NCBI RefSeq assembly: GCF_902702935.1
Contig: NZ_LR738855.1
Span: forward strand, 1,550,001-1,614,000
Direction of reading: 5' to 3'
Source of the DNA: Corynebacterium rouxii
GTDB lineage: Bacteria > Actinomycetota > Actinomycetes > Mycobacteriales > Mycobacteriaceae
Length of the DNA: 64,000 nt
The first letter of the stretch is position 1; each line of letters starts with the position of its first letter. The translations under genes were made by a program, and so were the position numbers. Below the pieces are notes generated by a model, which was given only the letters and a program-made list of their open reading frames with translations, was not told where the DNA came from and searched no databases. This document shows, piece by piece, positions 10,066 through 19,692 of the stretch.

Positions 10066-10814
10066 CAGCTTTGAAACCAGATGGACGCCTACGATGTCTA
10101 GGGTGTCGTCGTAACGCAATCGATATTTCCAATCAACCCCAAAAGCTCGGCTACCCCTGCTGCAGTCGTATTCATCCATGCCAATGCGGCAGTTCCGTTG
10201 GCTCCAAACGCTGATCCACCATTAAAACTCAACCATGCAAACCATAACAACGCCGCGCCTAGCATCACCATCGGAAAATTGTGCGGACGTTGCGGAGAGC
10301 GCAGAAAACTTCGACGCTTGCCGACGACCAATGCAAGCACCACGCCCGATACACCTGAGGACACCTCGATGACCGAACCACCTGCAAAATCGATCGGCGC
10401 AATAGCTGCACGCCCATCATGAGTACCAAATAGATGTGCTGCTATGTCTTCAGACGCTGCTGAAAGTAGGTCATCATTCCACACCATACAAACTAATGGG
10501 CAATAAACCAGAGTGACCCACAAACCAACAAACGTAAGCCATGTACCAAATTTCACTCGCTCTGCATTAGCACCAGAAATCAACGCGGTAGCAATCGCAG
10601 CAAATGTAAGTTGAAACCCGATATCTATCACATTGGCATATCCGTGGCTGCCGTCAACGATGTTCCTGTCGTCTGTGATCACTGCATTGTGCAGTCCAAA
10701 GAACTCAAAGGGATGCGCAAAAACTCCCGCGACACCATGGTGTCTGAACGAGATGGACCAACCCCAGCCGATATACGCCACTATCACCACGAAAAACATC
10801 TTAAAAATAGACAT
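10066..10814 (-). pseudogene. amtB: Decayed ammonium transporter (amtB remnant)
   Basis: Remnant of an Amt/MEP ammonium channel. From ATG 10814 an open frame of 238 residues (to 10098) shows middle Amt segments: LISGANAERVKFGTWLTF, GKRRSFLRS...RPHNFPMVMLG, LLWFAWLSFNGGSAFGANGT. Intact proteins have about 430-450 residues. The first membrane segment is missing, roughly 60 residues are deleted after the AWMNTT segment, and the next conserved block (WKYRLRYDDTLDIVGVHLV) continues in another frame to about 10066, after which homology ends. The first pore histidine is lost: DFAGGSVIEVSSG stands where the family has DFAGGxxxHxxxG. It still has a strong GGGGG ribosome binding site. It precedes glnK-glnD as the intact gene does in C. 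glutamicum. Confidence 0.88.
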
Positions 10815-10820
10815 AAAAAT

Positions 10821-10879
10821 CCCCCTTTCAGCCGTTATTTGAACAATTACATGCTCATAGAAACAACGATAAAAGGGGG
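10821..10879 (-). repeat. Inverted repeat covering the amt remnant's ribosome binding site
   Basis: CCCCCTTT and AAAGGGGG (8 bp) flank a loop of about 43 bases. On the minus strand the second arm is followed by ATTTTTATG, so the arm includes the Shine-Dalgarno of the amt remnant and is followed by a short T-run. It may be a weak terminator behind ftsY or a structure masking the binding site. It may also be chance. Confidence 0.35.
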
Positions 10880-10916
10880 ACATACAAGCTTAAGGTGCAT
10901 TAAGCACCACGGCACA

Positions 10917-12467
10917 TCAGCCTAGTAAAGCGTCGACGAACCCTTCGACCTCGAAAGGCGCTAGATCATCAGAGCCTTCTCCTAAACCAACCAATTTCAC
11001 TGGTACACCTAATTCTTCTTGGACCTGGAAAACAATTCCGCCCTTCGCCGTACCATCTAGCTTGGTCAATACCACACCGGTGATATTGACTACCTCAGAG
11101 AACGTCCGTGCCTGAGCCAGACCATTTTGGCCCGTCGTAGCATCAAGAACTAAAAGAACCTCATCGACGACAGCCTTCTTTTCCACCACGCGCTTAACCT
11201 TGCCCAGCTGATCCATTAAGTTGGAAGAATTGTGCAAGCGTCCGGCGGTATCAATAAGAACGACATCAGCATGAGAATCTACGCCATAAGCCACGGCATC
11301 AAACGCAACCGATGCTGGATCCGCGCCTTCAGCACCACGGACAGTATGCGCATTTACGCGACGTCCCCACGTCTCCAACTGATCTGCGGCTGCAGCACGG
11401 AAAGTATCAGCTGCGCCCAGCACCACCGAGTGCCCCAATGACACTAATACACGGGCAAGTTTTCCGGTCGTCGTGGTCTTACCAGTGCCATTTACTCCTA
11501 CAACCAATACAACGGCGGGTTTGCCGTCGTAAGGCATCGCTTTAATAGATCTATCGAGTTCAGGCTTGCACGCATTAATGAGGCATTCGCGTAGCATAGC
11601 GCGGGCTTGTGCCTCGTTTTCTACACCGCGTTCCGCGATCAGCTGACGTAGCTGATCAATAACAGCCGTGGTGATTCCAACGCCAAGATCCGCCTGAATC
11701 AACAAGGCTTCGATATCTTCCCAAGCCTCTTCATCCAAGTCGCCAGCCGATAGCATTCCCAAGACAGACTTACCGAACACGTTATGGGAACGCGCGAGGC
11801 GCCCACGCAAACGTCCAATTCGACCAACTGCTGGATCAATGGAATCCGTGACAGCCTCGGCAACCGGTGCCTCTTCTACATCCGATGGTTCTGATACTTC
11901 ACGCGCCTCAGCTGCAGCCTCAGCTACTACGTCAGCAGCCAGAGCAGCCTCTTGAGCCTCAGTCTCTGCAGCGTTGTTCGTATCAGGTTGAGGCTTGTCA
12001 AATTCTTCGAGTGCATCGAAATTATCGCGAGCAGCTTGCTCAGTTTCTACGCGAAGCTGTTCTTCCTCACGCAGCTGAGCAGCCTCTTCTACAACTGCTT
12101 GAGCTTCTTCTGCTGCTTTGTCTGCATCAGATTCAGATTCCACTTGGTGATCTAAAGGTTGCTCGGAATCCACAATGGGAGCTTCTTCATGCGGCAACTC
12201 AGGTTCCTGAATCGAGCCCACGGGCGGCGTAGCAGGGACTGCATCTTTAACAGCCATAGGCGCCTGCGCGGGCGCGAACGAAAACTCTCCTTGTGCTTGG
12301 TAGTTTCCAGATCGCTGCTGTTGCGTAAGTTGTTTCTGCTCTGAATCTGCGGCGGATTCGAAGCTTACGGTCTTCGCTTTTTTATTTCGCTGGGCAATGA
12401 TCACGCCAATAACAACGGCGAAAATCACAACCACGGCAATAATGACGACTATCGGGATGAGGTTCAT
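10917..12467 (-). CDS. ftsY: Signal recognition particle receptor FtsY
   Basis: Membrane-associated GTPase that receives Ffh-ribosome complexes. It has 516 residues. The N-terminus is a hydrophobic anchor (about 3-25). Next comes a long linker rich in Glu, Ala and Gln (about 40-210), then the NG domain with GVNGTGKTTTTGKLA (about 325), DTAGRLHNSSNLMDQL and TKLDGTAKGG. The true membrane anchor, unlike E. coli FtsY, is typical for actinobacteria. It lies downstream of the 1186-residue unknown gene, with a perfect hairpin in the 74-base gap. Confidence 0.96.
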   Translation of the reverse strand: MNLIPIVVIIAVVVIFAVVIGVIIAQRNKKAKTVSFESAADSEQKQLTQQQRSGNYQAQGEFSFAPAQAPMAVKDAVPATPPVGSIQEPELPHEEAPIVDSEQPLDHQVESESDADKAAEEAQAVVEEAAQLREEEQLRVETEQAARDNFDALEEFDKPQPDTNNAAETEAQEAALAADVVAEAAAEAREVSEPSDVEEAPVAEAVTDSIDPAVGRIGRLRGRLARSHNVFGKSVLGMLSAGDLDEEAWEDIEALLIQADLGVGITTAVIDQLRQLIAERGVENEAQARAMLRECLINACKPELDRSIKAMPYDGKPAVVLVVGVNGTGKTTTTGKLARVLVSLGHSVVLGAADTFRAAAADQLETWGRRVNAHTVRGAEGADPASVAFDAVAYGVDSHADVVLIDTAGRLHNSSNLMDQLGKVKRVVEKKAVVDEVLLVLDATTGQNGLAQARTFSEVVNITGVVLTKLDGTAKGGIVFQVQEELGVPVKLVGLGEGSDDLAPFEVEGFVDALLG

Positions 12468-12508
12468 ACATCTAATAGTGGCAAATTGCCGTGGCTTTTA
12501 CACCTTTT

Positions 12509-12527
12509 GGGGGCTACGATAGCCCCC
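12509..12527 (-). terminator. Perfect GC hairpin before ftsY
   Basis: GGGGGCTA/TAGCCCCC with a 3-nt loop lies between the end of the 1186-residue gene and ftsY. On the minus strand it is followed by AAAAGG, not by U residues. It may be a tail-less terminator or processing hairpin. Read on the plus strand, T residues precede it, so it is not a plus-strand terminator. Confidence 0.5.
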
Positions 12528-12541
12528 GCAGCACTGATGCT

Positions 12542-15500
12542 TTACGCAATTCCTGGTTTCTTCATGGCCAAAATGATGGCATCTGCGGCAATGAGATCTC
12601 CGGTGACAAGATCAGGAACGATATCAGCAAGTTTTGCCCAACCGGGTGTTGCGGAATCGAGCGTTTTGTTCGAAGAAATAAATCCATGGGCATGCATGCG
12701 GGCAGCTAGAGCCAACACCAAAGAAACAACAGGGGTAAGCGACCACATGTTTTCTGGCGCGTTCGTATCAACACCATCGAGCTTGTCAAACCTGATTCGT
12801 GCCAGTGAATAAAGGTTCTTATCTGTGCTCCGCAGGGTACGTAGCAATGTCACAGCAGACTTGATGAGTCCTTCACTTGCCAGTAGCTCGTTTAGCTCAA
12901 CACGCTTGTTAAACGTTTCAAAAACAGCAAGAAGTCGGTTGCCGTCGTCCATGATTAAGCCTGGCACGATCTTCGACCGCGAGAAGAACATCTCAAGCAA
13001 TGCTTCTTGTTGAGCTTTTGCCATACCTGCAATAGCAACCGTGGATTGGTCAATACATGCTGTGTCCAAAGTGGTATCACGAGCCGTTTTGACAATCGCT
13101 ACCGCATTTTCGCCGGCCAGCTCCTTAATCTCGGCCAACAACGCACGCTTTGCGACGACCCCCTCGCTCAGCTTCTTGCCAGCAGGCGCAGGGGCATCTG
13201 TTTCCAGTTCAATCGGCTTACCAGATTGATCAGTCATTGCGTCAAGGGAGCCCAAGAGCTCAAGGACTGCAATCCAAGGTGCGCGGTGATGCGAGGACCC
13301 AGATTCATCGTTGGAGGCGGTGAACTTCGCACGAACAAGTCCACTTTCTACAACCCTGCCAGGCTGTTTTTCCGCTGGGACTAGTGACTCCGACAGGCCA
13401 GTAAGCGCTGCGCTGGGATTGCTTACAAATGCAGTGCGAACAGCTCGGGCGGACTCACCTTGTGCAACACCGGTAGTCACCATGTCCCAGAGCACTGACA
13501 TGATTTCGTTGGCATCAGGGACCTCTTCGGTCTCCCCTGCCAAGAATGCTGACAATGCGCCTAGGTTAGGATCCGTACCTACATAATGGCCAGGTTGATC
13601 CAGTGTTACCGCTGTCACGCCACTAGCAACGGGCGTTACCAATGTCATGAACGGATCTTTAATATGCAGCTGTGCAACTAATGGACCGGCGTCACGCAAC
13701 TGTTCTGGAAGCACCACGCGACCATCGATGACCGAGAATGCGCGAGCGGTTTCCCATGGTGCGGTTGCAGGCCACACCCACACTCCGAGACCGCGCTCCC
13801 CTGCACCAGTCACCGTGATAATTCCATCAACCAGCTCCATAGTTTCCGGCTCAGTCGATTGAATGTCTGCAAGAGCAACCGACACACGACGATCACTCAT
13901 CGGGTCCGTCCATTCAAAGTCGATACGACCCGAAGGAACGCTATTAGTCGAGCTAGCGATTGCAGAAATCGGCGCTACATAAGTAAGACCGCCATCACAA
14001 CTCGACAGCTTGGCTGTTTTAATCGGTGCACCATGGTTGTTTCGTACGGTTACTTTAGGATCACCTAGCATCCCTGTACCACGGATGCGCAAGGAAGCCT
14101 TCATATCAACATCGCGTGGACGCAACGTGACACGGCTTGCACGCCACATTGGTGGTTCCGACACCATAGGCAATTCGAAATTCAAACGTGGTGGTGTAAA
14201 ACGAAGCGGCAGCTGGTCGCCTTCTTCAGTGGAAACGACAAGGTCCGCTGCTGGCTGCTGAGGTCCAACCACTACCTCGTGGGGCTCTACAGCAAATTCT
14301 TTAGCCCCAGAACGCAAAGTTAAAACAGTCTCGCTTAGTCCGCCACCTGATGGAATGCGGAAAGAACGGCAAGCGCCCACAATGTTGACGTTTGCTTGCA
14401 CACCTTCGACGATCGCAAACTCATGGCGGAAACTCTCGTTACGCGGACCGCGCAAACGTACGAGGTATTCGCCCACCCACGGAGCGTCGTAAAGCTCTGG
14501 ATCGAAAACAGCAAAAGCGCCGCCTTCTGCAGGAATTTCTAGTGGCTCGGGCGCAGTAATTTCATCGCCTGCAACTCCAGCACCAGCGAAGGAAGAAATA
14601 GACAAGAACCATGTTTCGGTGCGCCCAGAAGGAGTCGGTGGAAACTCAGCAATGAGCGATTCCGAATGAACAGGAAGCCCACCGGTAGTTTTCAGAAAAT
14701 CCACTGGCTCACTGGGAGCTAGGAACCGAACACGCTGCCGTGGATCAATACTACGCAGCGTTTCCATATTGGCATTTTTGCCAGGTTCTACCGCTGACAA
14801 CGACGTCACATGAGAAACATCAAGATAGCGAGCTACCCATTTGTCCCATCCCTCAACAGCTGTCTCGGAATCGGCCACGATGTCATCACCGCTCACCACA
14901 TCTGTCAACGTCACATCTTGAGGCGTAACCACGATAAGACTCTGGTGATGCAAAGCCACCTTATCTGTAACATTTGTGCCACGGGAGCTAAAAACTAGCG
15001 CAGGATCATCATGTGCCAGTACGGGAACAGTCCACGTAATTTCGTTCGTCTCGTCTTGAACCGTCAGTTCACGAACAGGCCGCTCAATATGAACATCCAA
15101 TGATTCGGCAAAGCCACTGGTATCTCCCCATGGGCTACCGGTGTGATAGATCTTTGTCGTGCCTTCAATGCTCACACGCCACGTAATCTCGCCACGAGTA
15201 CCGTCATCGGCAATCGGAAGGCGCTGCTCAGGCAAGCGGAGATACACTTTGCTTCGATCAGCATCGAATAGAATACGAGGGCGCATCTCACGGCTTGCCA
15301 CACCGACTGAAGCCTCACGATCAACTGTGCCCACGGGGCGTTCACGAAGTTCTGACACTACAGAGAACTCAATGGGGCGCGGCAATTGTGGTGTGAGATG
15401 TTCGCGCGAACGGTCAAACCACGAGTCATGATGGTCCACCGCAAATTGTCGAACAGCTGCTACACCATCAATAAGTTCTGTGATTGCGGCAGGCGCAATC

Positions 15501-16102
15501 TGTAATGCAGTAGCCAACAATGGGAGGTTTTCTTGTTGAGCAATCGCTGCAACAAGATCTTCACTCGACACAGCTCCTTCGGCATTGACCGCGTCCAAGT
15601 ACTCTAACAATGCCGGAACTTCGTTGTTCACAATTCCAGCTTGCGTGCACAAAGAAACAATGGCTGAAAGTGCATCCGTTGCCTCTTGTGCTCCAAGGAG
15701 CTCAAAACGAGCTAAAGACTGTGGAATTGCGGCCATGATAGCAGCTGTTGCTTCATCGATGTCGATAACCGAAGACTCATCGGTTGCAAGTCCAAGGCCA
15801 CCTAGGAATTCAGAAACAAAATCATCGATTTCGACTACGCGACGAGCACGAGCCACCAAGGTGGTCAATGTCAACGCAGGACTTACACCAATCAGTGCAG
15901 CGAAATCGGCACCAGCGAGCAACTGACGGGTAAGAAAAATGCCGTAGAGACGCTCAATACGCTCAAGTTCATCGTCGCTAAGCCCCGCGGCGATGACGAG
16001 TCCGCCTCCAGCCAAACGTTGAGCCAGTTCCAATTCGGTTTGCGATGCCCATCCAAGAAGTGAGTCGGTGAGATCTGCAATTGGATGAACTGGCTCGGTC
16101 AT
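12542..16102 (-). CDS. Unrecognised 1186-residue protein between smc and ftsY
   Basis: I do not recognise this protein. The ATG at 16102 (MTEPVHPIADLTDSLLGW) has GAAAGAGGA just upstream; a longer frame is open by 22 codons but starts with an unconvincing hydrophobic stretch. The first 240 or so residues look helical and Leu/Ala-rich. Residues 270-850 are rich in beta-type sequence with repeated Glu-, Pro- and Val-containing segments, like a string of Ig-type sandwiches. The last 330 look helical again, ending in an Ala/Leu-rich segment near VVSLVLALAARMHAHGF. There is no signal peptide, clear membrane segment, P-loop or nuclease motif. It is intact, in line with its neighbours, and separated from smc by about 100 bases. 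Confidence 0.85.
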   Translation of the reverse strand: MTEPVHPIADLTDSLLGWASQTELELAQRLAGGGLVIAAGLSDDELERIERLYGIFLTRQLLAGADFAALIGVSPALTLTTLVARARRVVEIDDFVSEFLGGLGLATDESSVIDIDEATAAIMAAIPQSLARFELLGAQEATDALSAIVSLCTQAGIVNNEVPALLEYLDAVNAEGAVSSEDLVAAIAQQENLPLLATALQIAPAAITELIDGVAAVRQFAVDHHDSWFDRSREHLTPQLPRPIEFSVVSELRERPVGTVDREASVGVASREMRPRILFDADRSKVYLRLPEQRLPIADDGTRGEITWRVSIEGTTKIYHTGSPWGDTSGFAESLDVHIERPVRELTVQDETNEITWTVPVLAHDDPALVFSSRGTNVTDKVALHHQSLIVVTPQDVTLTDVVSGDDIVADSETAVEGWDKWVARYLDVSHVTSLSAVEPGKNANMETLRSIDPRQRVRFLAPSEPVDFLKTTGGLPVHSESLIAEFPPTPSGRTETWFLSISSFAGAGVAGDEITAPEPLEIPAEGGAFAVFDPELYDAPWVGEYLVRLRGPRNESFRHEFAIVEGVQANVNIVGACRSFRIPSGGGLSETVLTLRSGAKEFAVEPHEVVVGPQQPAADLVVSTEEGDQLPLRFTPPRLNFELPMVSEPPMWRASRVTLRPRDVDMKASLRIRGTGMLGDPKVTVRNNHGAPIKTAKLSSCDGGLTYVAPISAIASSTNSVPSGRIDFEWTDPMSDRRVSVALADIQSTEPETMELVDGIITVTGAGERGLGVWVWPATAPWETARAFSVIDGRVVLPEQLRDAGPLVAQLHIKDPFMTLVTPVASGVTAVTLDQPGHYVGTDPNLGALSAFLAGETEEVPDANEIMSVLWDMVTTGVAQGESARAVRTAFVSNPSAALTGLSESLVPAEKQPGRVVESGLVRAKFTASNDESGSSHHRAPWIAVLELLGSLDAMTDQSGKPIELETDAPAPAGKKLSEGVVAKRALLAEIKELAGENAVAIVKTARDTTLDTACIDQSTVAIAGMAKAQQEALLEMFFSRSKIVPGLIMDDGNRLLAVFETFNKRVELNELLASEGLIKSAVTLLRTLRSTDKNLYSLARIRFDKLDGVDTNAPENMWSLTPVVSLVLALAARMHAHGFISSNKTLDSATPGWAKLADIVPDLVTGDLIAADAIILAMKKPGIA

Positions 16103-16206
16103 GAATCCTCTTTCTTTCGGTGTCTTGACAGGTCGTGAGATGAAAAAGACAAGACAAAAACAATACAACGAATTCGCGTGCGATCTTAAATCGTTCGCAG
16201 GTTAGT

Positions 16207-19200
16207 CTACTCTGCGGGTTGAGGCTCAGGAAGCTTGGTGACGTCTGGTGTCATTCGCTGCGAAATTACCCGCGTAATACCGTCACCACGCATGGTCACC
16301 CCATACAAAACGTTTGCTACATCCATTGTCGGCTTTTGGTGTGTAATAACGATCAGCTGTGAGTCATCACGTAGTTCTTGGAACAGTGCAATGAGTCGAC
16401 GCAGGTTGACGTCGTCAAGCGCCGCCTCGACTTCATCCATCACATAGAACGGAGATGGGCGCGCACGGAAGATGGCAACCAACATCGCCAATGCAGTCAA
16501 CGACTTCTCGCCGCCTGAAAGCAACGACAGGCGCTTGACTCGTTTCCCAGGAGGTCGAGCTTCCACCTCGATACCAGTCGTTAACATATCGTGTGGTTCG
16601 GTGAGCACAAGACGTCCCTCACCACCTGGAAATAAGGTGGCAAATACCCGAGGAAACTCGGCTTCTACGTCTTTCCAAGCGTCGGTAAAAAGTTGCAGAA
16701 TTTTGGCGTCTACGTCGTTGATAACGCCATGAAGATCACGTCGTGCTTGTTCCACGTCAGCTAACTGCGTTGACAGAAATTCATAGCGTTCCTCTAATGC
16801 TTTGAATTCTTCGAGCGCCAACGGGTTGACTTTTCCTAATGCATTGAGGTCTTTTTCCGCATTTTTCAGGCGCACTCGTTGTGCTCCAATATCAAAGCCT
16901 TCATGAGGTGTGTAATCACGCATGAGATCTGAAATCGCAATGCCTAATTGCTCAACAATTTTCTCGTGAGCTTCTTCAAGGCGTACCTGTGCTTGCCCTA
17001 ACGACAACTCCGCTGCATGTGATTTCTCTGTCAAACGATTCGCGTTAGTACGAAGCGCCGAAACCGCATCTTTCGCCGCAGACACGCGAGCAGAAATGAT
17101 CCTGCGCTGCGCGATCGTGTTTTCTTTCCACTGAGTCGCACGAGCAAGAGCATCGTCGACACGTTCTGCTACCACGAGGCATTGCTGCGCCACTACGCTC
17201 GCAATCTCCGCTTTTCGACGTTGACGTGCCACGGCTTGATCATGACGAGCCCTAGCCTGACGTTCATATTCTGCTTGTCGACGAAGCCCGTCACCGCGTC
17301 CTCGGATATGCTCGGCTTTATCTTGCGCAGTACGTAAGCTCAAACGAGCTTCTACCTCCATAGAACGCATATGAGATAACGCAGCTGCTGCCTCATCACG
17401 TTCATTGGTTGAAGGTTCCTCTTCTGAGTTATCTTCTTCTACTCGCGACAACCGATCAGAAGTCTCTTCCCACAGCTGTCGTAGTTGGTTCAACCGATCC
17501 TGAGCTTCTCGCACCCGCAACGCATGTCGATGAAGTTCTTGTTGCCTAGCTTCTAGCTCATTCGAAACAGCTTCTACTCGACGAGAATAGTTTTCTACGA
17601 CAATTTCTTGTTCACGGCACACTGCTTGAGCCTGAGCCGACCGCACGCGCGCCTCATCAGCAGCCTCATGTGCCCCATTGAGTGTGCCAGCAAGCTCCGC
17701 CCGTTGCAGCTGGGCAACTTCTAAATCCTTTTCGGCTCGGTCAATTTCAGCAGTAATCTCGACAGCAGATCGCTCTGCAGACCCCACGGCAACCCAGCCA
17801 TGACCCCACATCGTTCCGTCTACGCAGACAGCACGCAATCGGGGATCATGGTTGACCACTTCACATCCGTGTTCATAGGAATCTACGAACACCACATCTG
17901 CCAAAATTTGAACGATCGTTGAACTTACTTCCGGAGCTAATTCAACATAATCCAGCAGCCACGAAGCGTAATTAGGCAAATCCGTATCGAGTCGCCAATC
18001 ATGAGATTCGCTTGGAGTGATAACTATGTGACGCGCCAATGATTCAATATCAAGCGCTTGTAGTTCCGCTGTTGTAGTTTCTCCTACGAGTGCCTCAGCA
18101 ACCGGCCCCAACGCAGCCGCAATTGCTTTTTCCATGCCGCGCTGAGGAATAATGCAACGGTCAACCCCATAAAAACTTTGCAGCTTTTCCCATTGTTCGA
18201 CCGTATTTCGGGTCATTCGATGCGATTCGAGAGTCTCAATTTTAGACTCCAACCGCGATATCGATTTATCGATATCGCTTTGTTGTTCTCGTAGCTGTTC
18301 CAATCGACTATCGGCGGCACGAGATTCAGACAAAGCGGTATCACGTGACTGCGACAATGGCTCAATACGTGAACGTGCATCTTGCAACAACGCTTGACAA
18401 TCTTTGTGCTCTGCGTCCTTGCTCCGAGCTTGAGTAGCAATATCGGATTCTGCTTCGCGCAACCGCTCCAGCTCTGCTTCAGCAGCTACAATATGCTCCC
18501 GCTGCTGGCTTTCAAGAGTAAGAAGTCGAACAATTCCTTCGCGACGATCAGCAATGGCACGAACCTGAGCCAAATGTTCTCGATCCGCACGCTGCGCCCG
18601 CTCTTCAAGCTCAGCAACGTTGTCTTGGATAGACTCCAACCGTTCGCTCAAGATGTCTACGGTTTCTTCCGCTTCTGCGTATTCAGCATCGGCACGTGCA
18701 GCTTTTTCTGCCAATTCATCTGGGTCTGGGCCCGAATACCGCACTTCTGAGAAGTTTTTCGCGCGATCTGTAGCGATTCTTTGTGTAGCAGAAACCCGCT
18801 CAGCTAATGAAGACAGTTCAAACCACAACTGCTGGGATTTTTCGGCCTCAGGACTGATCTTCCCCCAAGCTTCTTCCGCCTCAAGCTGTGCACCTGTGGC
18901 TTCTTCTAATTGTTTGGTAACTTCCTCTAGTTTTTCCGCAATGGAATCATAGTTCGACTGCGCGTCCTTTAACGAGCTCGCTAACGAATGAATCTGATAA
19001 CCAGCAATGCGCAATCGTGCGTCGCGGACTTCAGATTGGATGGTTGCAGCCTTGCGTGCTGCTTCAGCTTGCCGGGCTAACGGTTTGAGTTGTTTACCTA
19101 GTTCTACGGTGAGGTCGCTAAGACGATCGAGATTCGCCTGCATACCTACCAGTTTGCGCTGAGCTTTTTCTTTTCGTCGTCGATGTTTCAGAACGCCAGC

Positions 19201-19692
19201 GGCTTCTTCAATAAAAGCTCGACGATCTTCAGGCCGTGATTCCAAAATTTGAGATAATCGCCCCTGACCAACGATCACATGCATTTCACGGCCAATACCG
19301 GAATCGGACAAAAGCTCTTGGATATCCATCAGACGCGCTTTATGCCCATTAATTTCATACTCACCGCCACCATCACGAAACATTCGGCGAGTTACCGATA
19401 CCTCGGTGTACTCAATAGGCAAAGCACCATCAGAGTTATCAATGGTCAAAGTTACTTCGGCACGACCTAGTGGCTTGCGATCTCCTGCCCCCGCAAAGAT
19501 CACATCTTCCATTTTTCCGCCGCGCAGGTTCTTAGCGCCTTGTTCCCCCATTACCCACGCGAGCGCATCCACAACGTTCGATTTTCCGGAACCGTTAGGG
19601 CCAACAACCGCACAGATTCCGGGTTCGAATTTTAACGTGGTGGCAGACGCAAACGATTTGAATCCCTTAAGCGTCAGCGACTTTAAATACAC
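16207..19692 (-). CDS. smc: Chromosome partition protein Smc
   Basis: Condensin ATPase that organises and segregates the chromosome with ScpA and ScpB. It is full length at 1161 residues. Walker A GPNGSGKSNVVDAL is at about residue 32. Two long coiled coils flank a hinge (about 500-620). The signature LSGGEKSLTALAML and Walker B YVMDEVEAALDDVN stand near the C-terminus. It starts with GTG and its first bases overlap the tail of the acyP remnant. The arrangement rnc-mutM-acyP-smc-ftsY is the usual actinobacterial one, here with a symporter inserted and acyP broken. Confidence 0.97.
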   Translation of the reverse strand: MYLKSLTLKGFKSFASATTLKFEPGICAVVGPNGSGKSNVVDALAWVMGEQGAKNLRGGKMEDVIFAGAGDRKPLGRAEVTLTIDNSDGALPIEYTEVSVTRRMFRDGGGEYEINGHKARLMDIQELLSDSGIGREMHVIVGQGRLSQILESRPEDRRAFIEEAAGVLKHRRRKEKAQRKLVGMQANLDRLSDLTVELGKQLKPLARQAEAARKAATIQSEVRDARLRIAGYQIHSLASSLKDAQSNYDSIAEKLEEVTKQLEEATGAQLEAEEAWGKISPEAEKSQQLWFELSSLAERVSATQRIATDRAKNFSEVRYSGPDPDELAEKAARADAEYAEAEETVDILSERLESIQDNVAELEERAQRADREHLAQVRAIADRREGIVRLLTLESQQREHIVAAEAELERLREAESDIATQARSKDAEHKDCQALLQDARSRIEPLSQSRDTALSESRAADSRLEQLREQQSDIDKSISRLESKIETLESHRMTRNTVEQWEKLQSFYGVDRCIIPQRGMEKAIAAALGPVAEALVGETTTAELQALDIESLARHIVITPSESHDWRLDTDLPNYASWLLDYVELAPEVSSTIVQILADVVFVDSYEHGCEVVNHDPRLRAVCVDGTMWGHGWVAVGSAERSAVEITAEIDRAEKDLEVAQLQRAELAGTLNGAHEAADEARVRSAQAQAVCREQEIVVENYSRRVEAVSNELEARQQELHRHALRVREAQDRLNQLRQLWEETSDRLSRVEEDNSEEEPSTNERDEAAAALSHMRSMEVEARLSLRTAQDKAEHIRGRGDGLRRQAEYERQARARHDQAVARQRRKAEIASVVAQQCLVVAERVDDALARATQWKENTIAQRRIISARVSAAKDAVSALRTNANRLTEKSHAAELSLGQAQVRLEEAHEKIVEQLGIAISDLMRDYTPHEGFDIGAQRVRLKNAEKDLNALGKVNPLALEEFKALEERYEFLSTQLADVEQARRDLHGVINDVDAKILQLFTDAWKDVEAEFPRVFATLFPGGEGRLVLTEPHDMLTTGIEVEARPPGKRVKRLSLLSGGEKSLTALAMLVAIFRARPSPFYVMDEVEAALDDVNLRRLIALFQELRDDSQLIVITHQKPTMDVANVLYGVTMRGDGITRVISQRMTPDVTKLPEPQPAE

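Noticed and set aside
10857-10875. ATAG-AAACAA-CGAT near the amt remnant as an AmtR operator
   Set aside because: The half-sites point outward compared with the CTAT-N6-ATAG consensus, so it does not match. It may be a decayed site but I cannot support it.
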